Assembly (NCBI RefSeq): GCF_900109885.1
Contig: NZ_FOBS01000015.1
Location: 1-64,000, forward strand
From: Syntrophus gentianae
GTDB lineage: Bacteria; Desulfobacterota; Syntrophia; Syntrophales; Syntrophaceae
Length of the DNA: 64,000 nt
Reading direction: 5' to 3'
Below the pieces are notes generated by a model. That model did no database searches and was not told the DNA's origin. It saw only the letters and a program-made list of their open reading frames with translations. Below are positions 27,288 through 37,092 of the stretch, in pieces (position 1 is the first letter of the stretch; each line of letters starts with the position of its first letter). The position numbers were made by a program, and so were the translations under genes.

Positions 27288-28085
27288 TCAGATATCCTCC
27301 CCCAGGTAGGCCTTGATGACGTCGGGATTTTCCCGGATTTCCCGGGGCGTGCCTTCGGCGATCTTCTGTCCGTAATCGAGGACCGTGACCCGGTCGCAGA
27401 GGCTCATGACCAGCTTCATGTCATGCTCGATCAGGAGGATCGACAGTTGCTCCTCGTCCCGGATTTTCCGGATCAGGGCCTCAAGTTCCCGCGTTTCCTG
27501 GGGGTTCATCCCCGCGGCCGGTTCGTCCAGGAGGAGGAGAAAGGGCTCCGTCGCCAGGGCGCGGGCGATCTCCAGCCGCCGCTGCGCCCCGTAAGGCAGA
27601 TTCTTGGCCGGCAGATTGACAGCGTCGGCCAGTCCCATCTTCTCCAGGATGGCATAACTGTGGCGGGCAATGTCCTGCTCTTCCTGGCGGGTTTTGGGCC
27701 CGCGGAGCACAGCGCCCAGGATGCCTGCGGAACTCCGGCAATGGCGGCCCAGCATGACGTTTTCCAGGACCGTCATGTTCTGGAAAAGCCGGATGTTCTG
27801 GAACGTCCGGGCCAGCCCCCGTTTCGTGACATCATGGACCTTGAGCCCGTTGATCCTCTCCCTCTTTTTGCCGGGAGGGGAAATAAAGATGTCTCCAGAG
27901 GATGGCCGGTAGAGCCCGGTGATGCAGTTGAAAAAGGTGGTCTTTCCCGCGCCGTTGGGGCCGATCAGGGCGACGATGTCCCCCCGGTTCACCGACAGCG
28001 CCGCGCCGTTGAGGGCCCTCAGGCCGCCGAAATCCATGGTCAGGTTCGTAACCTCCAGAACAGGGAAGGGCGGGACGGGAATCAC
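27288..28085 (-). CDS. livG: Branched-chain amino-acid type ABC transporter ATPase LivG
   Basis: A 265-residue ABC ATPase with Walker A GPNGAGKTTFFNCITG (near 42-57), the LivG-specific FQNIRLFQNMTVLENVMLG block after the Q-loop, and a signature region YGAQRRLEIARAL in place of a canonical LSGGQ, as is normal for LivG. Walker B is LLLLDEPAAGMNP. The start is GTG at 28085, overlapping the livM stop by 4 bases (GTGA). It partners LivF beneath the LivHM channel. Confidence 0.93.
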   Translation of the reverse strand: MIPVPPFPVLEVTNLTMDFGGLRALNGAALSVNRGDIVALIGPNGAGKTTFFNCITGLYRPSSGDIFISPPGKKRERINGLKVHDVTKRGLARTFQNIRLFQNMTVLENVMLGRHCRSSAGILGAVLRGPKTRQEEQDIARHSYAILEKMGLADAVNLPAKNLPYGAQRRLEIARALATEPFLLLLDEPAAGMNPQETRELEALIRKIRDEEQLSILLIEHDMKLVMSLCDRVTVLDYGQKIAEGTPREIRENPDVIKAYLGEDI

Positions 28086-29278
28086 GGCTTATCCCCCTTG
28101 TAGAGATAGGACCGCCGGATCGCGGGAATCATGCCCTGGGGACGGAACACCATCATCAGGACCATGGTGGCGCCGAAAAGGAGCATCCGGTAATTCTGGA
28201 AAGCCCGCAGATATTCCGGAAGAAGCATGAGCACCAAGGCTCCCAGAATCACGCCGGGGATGGAACCCATGCCTCCCAGCACGACGATGGAAAGAATCAT
28301 GGCCGATTCGAGAAAGGTGAAGCTTGCCGGGTTGATGAAGGTGGTCTTGGCGGCCAGAACCACGCCGGCCATGCCCGCCCAGGTGGCCCCCAGGGCGAAG
28401 GCGGTCAACTTGGCCGTGGTCTTGTCGACCCCCATGGCCTCGCAGGCCAGTTCGTCCTCCCGGAGGGCGATCCAGGCCCGGCCGATGCGTGAATCCTGGA
28501 GGCGGTTCACCACGAAAATCGTCAAAATGCACAGGCCAATCATGAGGTAATAAATATAGACCGTAACCTGCTGGAGATTGAGGTCGATCCCGAACAAACC
28601 GGGGCGCGGGATGTTCGAGATGCCGCTGGGGCCAAAGGAAAAGGCATTCCAGTTTTCCAGGACGAGACGGATGATCTCCCCGAATCCCAAAGTGACGATG
28701 GCCAGATAATCCCCGCGCAGCCTGAGGACGGGAAACCCCAGGAGAATGCCGAACAGAGCGGCAAGCAGGGCGCCGATGGGCAGCGTAGCCCAGAAGCCCA
28801 GCCCGAAATGGACATGCAGGAGGGCGTAAGTGTAAGCGCCCACGGCACAGAAGGCGATGTAGCCCAGGTTGAGGAGCCCTGCGAGCCCCACGACGATGTT
28901 CAACCCGAGTCCGAGGACGATGTAGAGCAGGGCCGTCGTCAGGATGTTGGTCTGATAGCTGGGGAAAAGGAAGGGGAAGGCGAGGGCGAAGAGGCCGCCG
29001 GCAGCCAGAAGGGACCGCTTGATCCGGAGATCGTCCAGGACCCTGCGGGAAAAGGAGCGCAGCGAGGAGTCCTCCCCTTCGTCAGGCTTCCGGGCCGACG
29101 CCTGACGGGCCAGAAAGTATTGCCAGAGAAGGGACAGCACGAAACTGCCGATTCCCACGTAGAGCATGTTCTTCCACCGCCATTCCACGATGTGCTCGAT
29201 CGTGTTCACCCGGATGACGAGAAGGGGAAAGGTAAGAAAGAGAAACCAGAAGGCGGTGAGCGCTGCTTTTTTGATCAT
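28082..29278 (-). CDS. livM: Branched-chain amino-acid type ABC transporter permease LivM
   Basis: An inner-membrane permease of about 398 residues with roughly ten hydrophobic segments. The conserved LivM core runs from LLYIVLGLGLNIVVGLAGLL to the EAA-like GIMPxx end (RPQGMIPAIR), with RLRGDYLAIVTLGFGEIIRL near residues 185-204. A poorly conserved N-terminal extension of about 110 residues includes one extra helix and a charged loop (ARKPDEGEDSS). The ATG at 29278 has AAGG 8 bases upstream; a GTG at 29287 is also in frame. It forms the channel with LivH. Confidence 0.92.
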   Translation of the reverse strand: MIKKAALTAFWFLFLTFPLLVIRVNTIEHIVEWRWKNMLYVGIGSFVLSLLWQYFLARQASARKPDEGEDSSLRSFSRRVLDDLRIKRSLLAAGGLFALAFPFLFPSYQTNILTTALLYIVLGLGLNIVVGLAGLLNLGYIAFCAVGAYTYALLHVHFGLGFWATLPIGALLAALFGILLGFPVLRLRGDYLAIVTLGFGEIIRLVLENWNAFSFGPSGISNIPRPGLFGIDLNLQQVTVYIYYLMIGLCILTIFVVNRLQDSRIGRAWIALREDELACEAMGVDKTTAKLTAFALGATWAGMAGVVLAAKTTFINPASFTFLESAMILSIVVLGGMGSIPGVILGALVLMLLPEYLRAFQNYRMLLFGATMVLMMVFRPQGMIPAIRRSYLYKGDKP

Positions 29279-29288
29279 GGCCTGCACC

Positions 29289-30191
29289 TTACACCTTGCG
29301 GATAGGAGAGCGCCCTAAAAGTCCCGAGGGACGGAAGATCAGAACGAGGACCAGCAGCAGGAATGCGAAGACGTCTTCGTAATCGCTGGAGACGTACCCG
29401 GTGGCGAAACTCTCCGTCCAGCCGAGGACGAGCCCGCCGAGGACGGCGCCCGGGATGCTGCCGATGCCGCCCAGCACGGCTGCGGTAAAGGCCTTGATCC
29501 CGGCGAGAAAGCCGATGTAGAAGTTGATCCGGCCGGTATGGGAGGCAATGAGGACGCCCCCGATCGCAGCCAGGGCGGAACCCAGGATGAAGGTGGTGGA
29601 AATCACCTGGTTCACGTTGACGCCGGTGAGCATGGCCATCGTCCGGTCCTGGGCGGTGGCGCGCATGGCCTTTCCCATCCGGGTGAACTTGATCAGCACG
29701 GTGAGAAGAACCATGACGATAGCCGTGGTGGCGATGATGAACAGCTCCGTCGAGCCGATGATATGGGCGTAGGGGGCCAGAAATTCAAACTGCGGCAAAA
29801 GGTTGGGGAAGGGGAGAAAATCGGAGGTCTGGGCGAGAAGGACGTAATTCTGAAGAAAGATGGACATCCCGATGGCGCTGATCAGGGGCGAAAGGCGCGG
29901 CGCCTGGCGCAGAGGCTTGTAGGCGATCTTCTCCACGGTAAACCCGTAAGCGGCAGCATAAACCACGGCGAAGATCGCGGCAAGAATCAGAACGGACACG
30001 CCCGAGAAGCCGTTGAGGGTCAGCACGCTGGCGACAATCAGGGCCGTGAAGGCTCCGATCATGTAAATCTCGCCATGGGCGAAATTGATCAGCTCGATGA
30101 TTCCGTACACCATGGTGTAGCCGAGGGCGATCAGGGCGTAGATGCTGCCCCGGGTCAGGCCCCCGACCAGAAGCTCCAGAAAGTAATCCAT
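29289..30191 (-). CDS. livH: Branched-chain amino-acid type ABC transporter permease LivH
   Basis: A 300-residue inner-membrane permease, with the family-typical N-terminus LVGGLTRGSIYALIALGYTM and NFAHGEIYMIGAFTAL near residues 36-51. Seven to eight hydrophobic helices are visible. The region RMGKAMRATAQDRTMAMLTG near 170-189 is the cytoplasmic coupling loop that contacts the ATPases. It is followed directly by livM, with the TAA and the next ribosome site nearly touching, and lies 8 bases downstream of the binding-protein gene. Confidence 0.93.
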   Translation of the reverse strand: MDYFLELLVGGLTRGSIYALIALGYTMVYGIIELINFAHGEIYMIGAFTALIVASVLTLNGFSGVSVLILAAIFAVVYAAAYGFTVEKIAYKPLRQAPRLSPLISAIGMSIFLQNYVLLAQTSDFLPFPNLLPQFEFLAPYAHIIGSTELFIIATTAIVMVLLTVLIKFTRMGKAMRATAQDRTMAMLTGVNVNQVISTTFILGSALAAIGGVLIASHTGRINFYIGFLAGIKAFTAAVLGGIGSIPGAVLGGLVLGWTESFATGYVSSDYEDVFAFLLLVLVLIFRPSGLLGRSPIRKV

Positions 30192-30199
30192 TCGTACCT

Positions 30200-31381
30200 T
30201 TATTTGACCTCGGAGAATACCCCGTTTTTAACCTGGTACATGGCGAACCCCACGCCCACGGCCTCTCCCTTTTCGTCAAAATGAATCTTTCCCAGGGGGG
30301 TCTCCACCTCCTGGGAGCGCAGGGCCGCTTTGACCTTCTCATAATCCGGAGAGCCCGCCTTCTCGATGGCGTGAAGCAGCGCCTGGGTTGCGGCATAGGC
30401 GTTCAGGAAGAAGGCGCCTGGGTCGGAGCCGTAGGCCTTCTTATGGGCCTCCGTAGCGGCAATGGTCAGGGGGTTGGCGGAAGTGTCCCGAGGGCCGGTG
30501 GCGTAAACGCCTTCGGCAAAGGAGCCGGCCACCTTGATGAAGGTGATGTCCTTGACGCCGTCATCGGAGAGGAAGGGGGTTTTCATGCCTTTCTTGCGCA
30601 TCTGCATGACGATGGAGGAAGCCTCTGGGTGATAGCCGCCGTAAATGACGGCATCGGCGTTGGCCCCCTTGATCTTCTGGACGACGGCCGAGTAGTCCAC
30701 GGCGCCGGGGGTGACGCCTTCAAAGAGGACGACCTGGGCGGTGCCGGAAGTTTCGACAAACTTCTTGGCGTATTCCGCCAGCCCCTTGCCGTAATCGCCC
30801 TTGTCATGAAGAATGGCGATTCTGCGGGCGTTGAGGCGGTTGATGGCGAAATCCACTTCCATCTTTGCCTGGGCGTCATCGGGGGCGATGGTCCGGAAGA
30901 AATTGGGATACTGACCGCTCTGGGTCAGTTCCGGATTTGTAGCCGAGGGGGAGATGGCGACGATTCCGGCATCCTTGTAAATACCGATGGCAGCCTTTGT
31001 CGCTCCGCTGCAGATGTGCCCGATGACGGCATCAACCTTTGCCGAGACGAGCTTCGCTGCGGTATTGGCCGCCATTTCCGGTTTGCAGACGTCGTCTTCA
31101 ACGATGAGCTCAACCTTTTTCCCCAGGATGCCGCCCTTGGCGTTGATGTCCTTGACCACCAGCTCCGCCGCCTTGACGGTGGGCAGCCCATAAGAGGCCA
31201 GATCACCGCTGTGCGCACCGGCAACGCCGATCCGAATGGTGTTTCCAGCAGCTCCTTTTTCTCCTCCGACCGGCGCCTTTCCCTTCTCCTTGCCGCAGCC
31301 GGCCAGAGTTACAAGGAATAACAGGATCAACAATCCCGAAAATAAAAGTCTCGAAGAAAAACGGTTTGCGAAACGCTTCAT
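30200..31381 (-). CDS. Substrate-binding lipoprotein of the Liv-type ABC transporter
   Basis: A 393-residue extracytoplasmic solute-binding protein of the LivJ/LivK (peripla_BP_6) type. A lipoprotein signal with lipobox LAGC (MKRFANRFSSRLLFSGLLIL then FLVTLAGC) shows anchoring to the membrane. The mature part has IRIGVAGAHSGDLASYGLPT and GHICSGATKAAIGIY, typical of amino-acid binders. The start at 31381 has AGGAGG 6 bases upstream; the frame extends to 31414 without a ribosome site. It is the first gene of the operon. Ligand preference cannot be decided here; branched-chain amino acids are the default for the family. Confidence 0.9.
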   Translation of the reverse strand: MKRFANRFSSRLLFSGLLILLFLVTLAGCGKEKGKAPVGGEKGAAGNTIRIGVAGAHSGDLASYGLPTVKAAELVVKDINAKGGILGKKVELIVEDDVCKPEMAANTAAKLVSAKVDAVIGHICSGATKAAIGIYKDAGIVAISPSATNPELTQSGQYPNFFRTIAPDDAQAKMEVDFAINRLNARRIAILHDKGDYGKGLAEYAKKFVETSGTAQVVLFEGVTPGAVDYSAVVQKIKGANADAVIYGGYHPEASSIVMQMRKKGMKTPFLSDDGVKDITFIKVAGSFAEGVYATGPRDTSANPLTIAATEAHKKAYGSDPGAFFLNAYAATQALLHAIEKAGSPDYEKVKAALRSQEVETPLGKIHFDEKGEAVGVGFAMYQVKNGVFSEVK

Positions 31382-31503
31382 TTTGTCCTCCTGAGAGAGT
31401 GCCGATGAATTCATTATCTCGTTTGAATGACGGGATATTCCGAATTAAAAAATCCAACATTAATACTTAAAAAGTCGGGGGGAGTCAAGACGAAAACGAA
31501 TCG

Positions 31504-32853
31504 TCAGGCGTCGGTGTCCCGGTGCTTTTTCCGGAAGACGATTCGAATGGGGACTTCGGTGAAGCCGAAGGCGTTCCGCAGGGAATTGATCAGGAAGCGT
31601 TCGTAGGAAAAGTGGATTTCTGAGGGCTTGGCGACAAAGAAGGCGAAGGTGGGAGGTTTGACGGCCACCTGGGTGACATAGTTGAAAGGATGCCCTTTTT
31701 TGGCGTACTGTGGCGGCGGATTCTGGGCGACGATCTCCGTCACCTTCCGGTTCAGCTCCCCCGTGCCGATTCGGGCCGTGTACTGCCGGTAGACCTCTTC
31801 CACCAGGGCGAAGATTTTTGTGACCCGCTGACCGCTCAGGGCGGAGACGAAGATCATGGGGGCGAAATCCATGAATTTCAGCCGATCCTGAATATCCTTG
31901 ACGTAGCGGCCCACCGTGCTGTTGTCCTTGGCAATCCGGTCCCATTTGTTCACCACGAGGATGACCGCCCGGCCTTTTTCGAAGGCGAGCCCCGCAATCT
32001 TGGTGTCCTGGTCCGTGATGCCCTCTTCCGCATCGATGAGGAGCAGGGCGATTTCACAGCGGTCCAGGGTCTTCAGGGCTTGGACGACGCTGTATTTTTC
32101 GAGGTTGAGGCTGATACGGCTCTTTTTCCGGATGCCGGCCGTGTCAATGAGCAGATAGTTCCTGCCGTTGAAGGTAAAGGGGGTGTCGATGGCATCCCGG
32201 GTCGTGCCCGGTGTGGGGTTGGCGATGGTTCGTTCATAGCCTAGAATTTTGTTCAGCAGGGAGGATTTGCCCACGTTGGGTTTCCCGATCAGGGCGATCC
32301 GGATTCGCTCGCCCTCTTTTTCCTGTTCGCCTTCTTCGGGAGTTTTCTTTGCCGGAGGGAGATATTCCGCGAGGTCATCCATCAGCTCGTCGATGCCCAG
32401 GCCATGCTGCGCCGAAATGTCGTAGATCCGGGGCACTCCCAGGCGGTAGAATTCGGGCAGGAAGCCTTCATGGCGGGGTCCGTCCACCTTGTTGACGGCG
32501 TAAAAGACGGTCTTTCCCGCTTCTCTCAGCAGCCGGGAGATTTCCATGTCGGCGGGGGTGAGGCCATCCCGTCCATCCATCAGAAAGATGACGAGGTCTG
32601 CCTCCTCGATGGCCAGATGGGTCTGCTCGCGCATCTGAATGAGCAGCGTTTCCGTGGAGGCGGGTTCGAATCCACCCGTGTCGATCAGGGTATACCGGCG
32701 GCCGTACCAGGAACAATCCGCATAATTCCGGTCCCGCGTAGCGCCCGGCACATCGATGACGATCGCCTTGCTTTTCTGTGACAATCGGTTGAACAGCGTG
32801 GATTTTCCCACGTTGGGACGACCGACGATGGCAACGAACTGGTTTCTTTCCAA
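31504..32853 (-). CDS. der: Ribosome-assembly GTPase Der (EngA)
   Basis: A 449-residue double GTPase needed for maturation of the 50S ribosomal subunit. Two G domains are clear: GRPNVGKSTLF near residues 11-21 with DTGGFE, NKVDGP, and GKPNVGKSSLLN near residue 190 with DTAGIRKKS and NKWD. A C-terminal KH-like domain (about 360-440) ends FGFTEVPIRIVFRKK, as in other Der proteins. The gene appears monocistronic: liv genes follow after a 90-base gap and an MCP gene precedes it across a terminator. Confidence 0.97.
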   Translation of the reverse strand: MERNQFVAIVGRPNVGKSTLFNRLSQKSKAIVIDVPGATRDRNYADCSWYGRRYTLIDTGGFEPASTETLLIQMREQTHLAIEEADLVIFLMDGRDGLTPADMEISRLLREAGKTVFYAVNKVDGPRHEGFLPEFYRLGVPRIYDISAQHGLGIDELMDDLAEYLPPAKKTPEEGEQEKEGERIRIALIGKPNVGKSSLLNKILGYERTIANPTPGTTRDAIDTPFTFNGRNYLLIDTAGIRKKSRISLNLEKYSVVQALKTLDRCEIALLLIDAEEGITDQDTKIAGLAFEKGRAVILVVNKWDRIAKDNSTVGRYVKDIQDRLKFMDFAPMIFVSALSGQRVTKIFALVEEVYRQYTARIGTGELNRKVTEIVAQNPPPQYAKKGHPFNYVTQVAVKPPTFAFFVAKPSEIHFSYERFLINSLRNAFGFTEVPIRIVFRKKHRDTDA

Positions 32854-33079
32854 AAAAGTCTCCCTCTATATTGAAAACTGCAGACAGTCATCCCAAGGCC
32901 GCCGTGATTGAGATTATAAACAGGAAGTTCGCAAAGACGAGCTTCCGGCAAAAACGAACCGGACAGGAAGGGAAAACAGCGAATTCGAATGATTCCCTGC
33001 ATTTTTGATCATTTGATAGGGGATATTTGTCACAACTTGCCGGACAGTTCAAGAAAAAAGATCGGCGCCGAAACGAGAA

Positions 33080-33105
33080 AGGGCAGGTCTTTGCTGACCT
33101 GCCCT
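33080..33105 (-). terminator. Intrinsic terminator after the chemoreceptor gene
   Basis: AGGGCAGGTC at 33080-33089 pairs perfectly with 33096-33105 around a 6-base loop. On the minus strand it is followed by TTTCTCGTTTCGG. It lies 56 bases after the MCP stop codon, in the 307-base gap 32854-33160, which otherwise shows no gene. Confidence 0.8.
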
Positions 33106-33160
33106 GATCCGGAAACGTTTATGTGGTGCTCTGATTATCCGTTCTAATTAAAGCCGTCCC

Positions 33161-34789
33161 TCAGTCCATATCCTTGAAATCGTCGTCATCGAGAGGAAGC
33201 ACCTGCTCCGGCTGGACAACCCGGGTTGTTCCGGCGGCGATTTCCGATTTGCCACGCCGGAGTGCCGGTACCGGAAGGGACTTGGTCGCACGAACGATCT
33301 TATCGCCGATCCCCCTGCGGACGGGACTTCCGGCAAAGGAAGCGGCATTTCCATCCTGACTGCCTTCAATGACGCCAACCAGATCCTGGACATAGGATTT
33401 CATCTGCATGGCCTGGGCGTTCAATTCCTCCGAGGCACTGGCCGATTCTTCCGCGGTTGCCGCCGACTGCTGGGTGACCTTGTCCATTTCCGCGATCGCG
33501 ATATTGATCTGGGCGATGCCGTGGGCCTGTTCGTTGGAGGCGCTGGCGATTTCGCTCACCAGATTTTCAATTTTCGTGATGATCTCGACATTCTCTCTGA
33601 AGGCCTCCGTGGTTTCCTCGGTCAGATCGGTGCCGTTCTTTACGGCGTGGATGGTGTTTTCAATGAGGTTATTGGTGTTCTTGGCGGCCTCGGCGGACCG
33701 GAGGGCGAGATTCCTCACCTCTTCGGCGACAACGGCAAAACCGGCACCGGCTTCTCCGGCCCGGGCGGCTTCCACAGCGGCATTCAGGGCGAGCAGGTTG
33801 GTCTGAAATGCAATTTCATCAATGGTCTTGATAATTTTCGATGTTGCCTGGCTGGATTCGTTGATCTCGGCAATGGCCTTGCCCATGTCTTCCATCTGAC
33901 AGCCGACTTTTTCCACAATGTGCTGCGCTTCGTCCACCATGGCCTTGGCCTGCTGGGCATGATCGGCATTCCGCTGGGTCATGGAGGACATCTCCTCCAG
34001 CGAGGAAGAGGTTTCTTCCAGGGAAGCAGCCTGTTCGGACGTCCCTTCCGCAAGGGACTGGCTTGAGGAAGAAACCTGGCTGGATGCGGCTGAGACCTGA
34101 TCGGCGCCATCGGAGAGTCCTGCGACGACCTGGTTGATGGGGCGGGTGATCGTGACCGTAAGGAAAATCCCGAGTCCAACACCGAGAAGCGACCCCAGCC
34201 CGGTAATGATCCAGGCAATCCAGATGGCCTTCTTCGCCGCCGCCGCATTGGCATCGGCGATTGCCTTAGCCTCATCGATTTTCATCTTGGACATTTTGGT
34301 CAGGGCGGTCCTGATTTTAAGACCGCGCGCTGCGTTTTCACCCTGCATATCGGCCAGGGCTTCATCCTTTTTGCCTTCCTTGATCAGCGTCATGCTTCTT
34401 TCCAGCGCCGGGGCCCAGGATGTACGGGTCGCCATGACTTCATCGTATTCCTTTTTCAATTCACCGCCCTTCACCGATTTGCCGAATTCCAGGAGGGCGG
34501 CCTCGTTTTTCTGCAACAGTTCATGGAGTTTGTCCGCGAGGCTGCTGACATCCTTATCGTACATGAATTTCTGCATCATCGCGAATCGGAGGGTTCCTGC
34601 CATCTCCTGCTGCGTAATGGCTGCCGTGCTGATATCACCCAGCGGGGCGGTATTGTGCTTATACATCTCCGTGTTCGCCTTGCTGATGGCAGATATCCGG
34701 GTTGTCCCCAGCAGACCGACCGTAAGGGTGATGAAAGTAACCAGCAAAAAAGCTCCAATTAACTTGACGCTCAACTTCACATTCTTCAT
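33161..34789 (-). CDS. Methyl-accepting chemotaxis protein
   Basis: A 542-residue inner-membrane chemoreceptor. Transmembrane helix 1 is at about residues 8-28 and helix 2 at about 187-210, enclosing a periplasmic four-helix-bundle sensor domain of about 155 residues ([20 protein letters not shown]). A short HAMP-like segment ([18 protein letters not shown]) follows, then a long coiled coil whose hairpin tip [19 protein letters not shown] is the conserved CheA/CheW contact region. No NWETF-type CheR tether is present at the C-terminus. GGAG lies 10 bases before the start. cheW is the next gene upstream (34911-35420), so the pair supplies receptor and adaptor; no cheA is nearby. Confidence 0.94.
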   Translation of the reverse strand: MKNVKLSVKLIGAFLLVTFITLTVGLLGTTRISAISKANTEMYKHNTAPLGDISTAAITQQEMAGTLRFAMMQKFMYDKDVSSLADKLHELLQKNEAALLEFGKSVKGGELKKEYDEVMATRTSWAPALERSMTLIKEGKKDEALADMQGENAARGLKIRTALTKMSKMKIDEAKAIADANAAAAKKAIWIAWIITGLGSLLGVGLGIFLTVTITRPINQVVAGLSDGADQVSAASSQVSSSSQSLAEGTSEQAASLEETSSSLEEMSSMTQRNADHAQQAKAMVDEAQHIVEKVGCQMEDMGKAIAEINESSQATSKIIKTIDEIAFQTNLLALNAAVEAARAGEAGAGFAVVAEEVRNLALRSAEAAKNTNNLIENTIHAVKNGTDLTEETTEAFRENVEIITKIENLVSEIASASNEQAHGIAQINIAIAEMDKVTQQSAATAEESASASEELNAQAMQMKSYVQDLVGVIEGSQDGNAASFAGSPVRRGIGDKIVRATKSLPVPALRRGKSEIAAGTTRVVQPEQVLPLDDDDFKDMD

Positions 34790-34910
34790 GAATCCTTCTC
34801 TCCTTTGACGCGTATTGTAATACCCTGTGAAAGAAACCCTCCAGCTTTACGATCGCAGAGGAATGGCCGTGGGATTCTTTTCGGCGGGGTCAAAATTTTT
34901 TTCATCTGTG

Positions 34911-35420
34911 TCATGAAACAGTCAGCGCCGCCATTTCGTCGGCGCTCAGGACGGCATCGATATCCAGCAGGATTTTAACCGTATTCGCCGATTTGGCCAT
35001 CCCGAGGATATAGTTGGTGTCCATGGATATACCGAAACTCGGCGCAGGTTCAATTTCAGCAGCGTGGATATTCAGGACTTCGGAGACGGAGTCCACGACG
35101 ATGCCGATCGGGATGGTTCGTGTTATCCCCGTTACTTCGACAACAATAATGCAGGTTCGGTCCGTGTAGTCCCGTTCCTCGAGCTGGAAGCGGTTTCTCA
35201 GGTCGATGACCGGGATCACTTTCCCTCGGAGGTTGATGACCCCTTTGACATGCGGCGGGGTTTGGGGGACCATGGTAACAGGCATCATACCGATAATTTC
35301 CTTAACCTTGATGATACTGATGCCGTACTCCTCGTCAGCCAGCGTGAAGGTCAGATACTTGCCCTCGACATCCGTCATTGACGCTTCGATTTCCGCCAAC
35401 ATCGTGCCCTGTTCTGTCAT
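34911..35420 (-). CDS. cheW: Chemotaxis adaptor protein CheW
   Basis: A 169-residue CheW-domain protein that links the histidine kinase CheA to chemoreceptors. The domain runs from YLTFTLADEEYGISIIKVKE to the VKILLDIDAVLS end, with the diagnostic HVKGVINLRGKVIPVIDLRN near residues 57-76. An N-terminal extension of about 15 residues precedes it. GGAG lies 11 bases before the ATG. A 12-base palindrome GGCGTTAACGCC sits about 50 bases upstream (35467-35478). The 290-base gap 35421-35710 otherwise shows nothing I can assign. Confidence 0.93.
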   Translation of the reverse strand: MTEQGTMLAEIEASMTDVEGKYLTFTLADEEYGISIIKVKEIIGMMPVTMVPQTPPHVKGVINLRGKVIPVIDLRNRFQLEERDYTDRTCIIVVEVTGITRTIPIGIVVDSVSEVLNIHAAEIEPAPSFGISMDTNYILGMAKSANTVKILLDIDAVLSADEMAALTVS

Positions 35421-35710
35421 TTACTTTTTTCTCCTCTATCTTGTTTTTTCGCTGTTAAGCCATCGTGGCGTTAACGCCCTGGTTTGAAATCGATAATCAG
35501 ACCGGTTTCCATGAACGCTCCGGTCCGTGATCTTTTTTAATTATGAATTAAATTCAAATGTATTGGCGGGATGACCAGGATAAGGGCATTCCCACTGAAC
35601 AAAACGCCTTGTGTCAGGCATAAAATGTACCATCGGCGTTTTTGGGAAATATGAATGCAGCTCAATATTGGGGTTGCGGAGAAGGGGAAGGGGGTAAGGA
35701 GAAAGGATGA

Positions 35711-36370
35711 TTATTTTTTTATTCCGACGATAATCCGGGAAACCAGGCAAATCAAGAGAACGGACAGCATCAGACTGAAGAAGAGGACCATGCTCTGTCC
35801 CATGTTCAGGAAGTGACAGGAGGGGATCAGATACCAGCCGTCACTGTAGAGGTCTGTAAGATATTTCTGCAGCGGACTTAAAACAGCGCCCGCAGGAACA
35901 ATCGGATAGTCGATTCCGCAGTCTCCCGTGGGAAGAAAGACGTTGGGGAACCATTCATGGAGAGGCAGGTGAAAGGGGAAGGCCGGTGTGGTGCTGCAGC
36001 CTTCAACACCGAAAGGGTCGTCGCTGGAATAGGCCCTGCCGATCCGGATCAGCGTCAGGGAGTACGCGATCCCCTTTGCCGCGCCGTAGACAGCCACCCC
36101 ATAGGCGACAAGCTTCAGGGCGAGAGTCTTTGGATGAACTGTGCCGAAAAGACCGCCGATCACGAGACAGGCCATGGCAAAACGGATGTAGACGCACAAT
36201 TCGCAGGGCCTCATGAAGAGCCACTTCTGAAAGATCGAATAAGCCGCCAGCTCAAGCCCGAGGCCGATCACCGCCAGTAAAATCCACGGGACCCGGCTGT
36301 CCTGGAAGGCCGCAATTTTCTCGATCCATTTCATCATGCCTTCTTGCTCCCCAGAGGCCTGTTTTTTCAT
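35711..36370 (-). CDS. DsbB/DsbI-type disulfide-generating membrane protein
   Basis: A 219-residue inner-membrane protein with four main hydrophobic helices plus a C-terminal one. The first periplasmic pair is in RPCELCVYIR (CxxC) after helix 1, and the second pair is formed by Cys in GVEGCSTTP and GDCGIDYP in the large loop, as in DsbB. It passes electrons from a DsbA-like partner to quinone or, in an anaerobe, to another acceptor such as menaquinone. Compared with DsbB the loop between the two last cysteines and helix 4 is longer, as in the DsbI branch. It lies 5 bases after the DsbA-like gene. Confidence 0.87.
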   Translation of the reverse strand: MKKQASGEQEGMMKWIEKIAAFQDSRVPWILLAVIGLGLELAAYSIFQKWLFMRPCELCVYIRFAMACLVIGGLFGTVHPKTLALKLVAYGVAVYGAAKGIAYSLTLIRIGRAYSSDDPFGVEGCSTTPAFPFHLPLHEWFPNVFLPTGDCGIDYPIVPAGAVLSPLQKYLTDLYSDGWYLIPSCHFLNMGQSMVLFFSLMLSVLLICLVSRIIVGIKK

Positions 36371-36375
36371 AACGG

Positions 36376-37044
36376 CTACTTTGCCATAAGCTCCTTGATT
36401 TTGGCGACCATATCCTCCAGAGATCGAAGGTTTTTCGTAAAGAGCAGATATTTTCCCTTCACGACAAAGGCAGGGATGCCCCGGACCTTGGCAATTTCAT
36501 AGGCGCCGTCCCAATCCTTCAGCCGCGCCTGAGTGGCGGGCTCTTTCAGGAGCCTTTGAAATTCCGCGCTGGAAATCCCGGCAGCATCCAGGCCTGTCTG
36601 CAGAAAGGCATCCGGCCCCTTGTCCCATCTTTCGCGGGCGTCATGATAGGCTTTGTAGTAAGCCAATTTGGCTTTTTTAAAGGAAGCCCTCTCGTCGAAA
36701 AGATTCAACCCGGCCTTCGAGTCTTTCGAAATCAGCGCTGCGAAAAGCTCGCTTGCCTGGACGCCGTATCGGCCCCTGGTTTTAAGATGCCAAGGGGATA
36801 ATCGGATGCCGTCTCCAGCCAGAATCTTATCCAATTTGGGGGTCACGGTCTTGTCGTACTTGTAGCAGAAGATGCAGTCGTAACTGAAAACTTCCATCAC
36901 GGTATTGCCCATGTTGGGAATGGGCTTTGCCAAGGTCACATAGTAAATATTCTCTTGAACGGCCGCGTGCAGGACCGGGGAAAAAAAGGAAAAAGCAAGA
37001 ACAAGAGACAATGCCAGGAATAACGCCACAGATCCCTTTCTCAT
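36376..37044 (-). CDS. DsbA/DsbL-type thiol:disulfide oxidoreductase
   Basis: A 222-residue exported thioredoxin-fold protein. A signal peptide (VALFLALSLVLAFSFFSPVL, cleavage near LHAA) precedes the fold. The active site is FSYDCIFCYKYDK with CIFC, and the cis-proline loop is VRGIPAFVVKG. An all-helical insertion separates the two halves, as in DsbA. It introduces disulfides into periplasmic proteins and is re-oxidised by the adjacent DsbB-like protein. The next gene upstream is era, 48 bases away, so this pair may start its own transcript. Confidence 0.9.
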   Translation of the reverse strand: MRKGSVALFLALSLVLAFSFFSPVLHAAVQENIYYVTLAKPIPNMGNTVMEVFSYDCIFCYKYDKTVTPKLDKILAGDGIRLSPWHLKTRGRYGVQASELFAALISKDSKAGLNLFDERASFKKAKLAYYKAYHDARERWDKGPDAFLQTGLDAAGISSAEFQRLLKEPATQARLKDWDGAYEIAKVRGIPAFVVKGKYLLFTKNLRSLEDMVAKIKELMAK

Positions 37045-37092
37045 TTTTAAATTCTCCTCAACGATCCTTCCTTAAAACGGTTTATGCGGGGA

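Noticed and set aside
26613-28103. Long open plus-strand frame antisense to livF and livG
   Set aside because: It mirrors the high-GC codon pattern of the liv genes, has no domain or ribosome site, and the minus-strand genes are certain.
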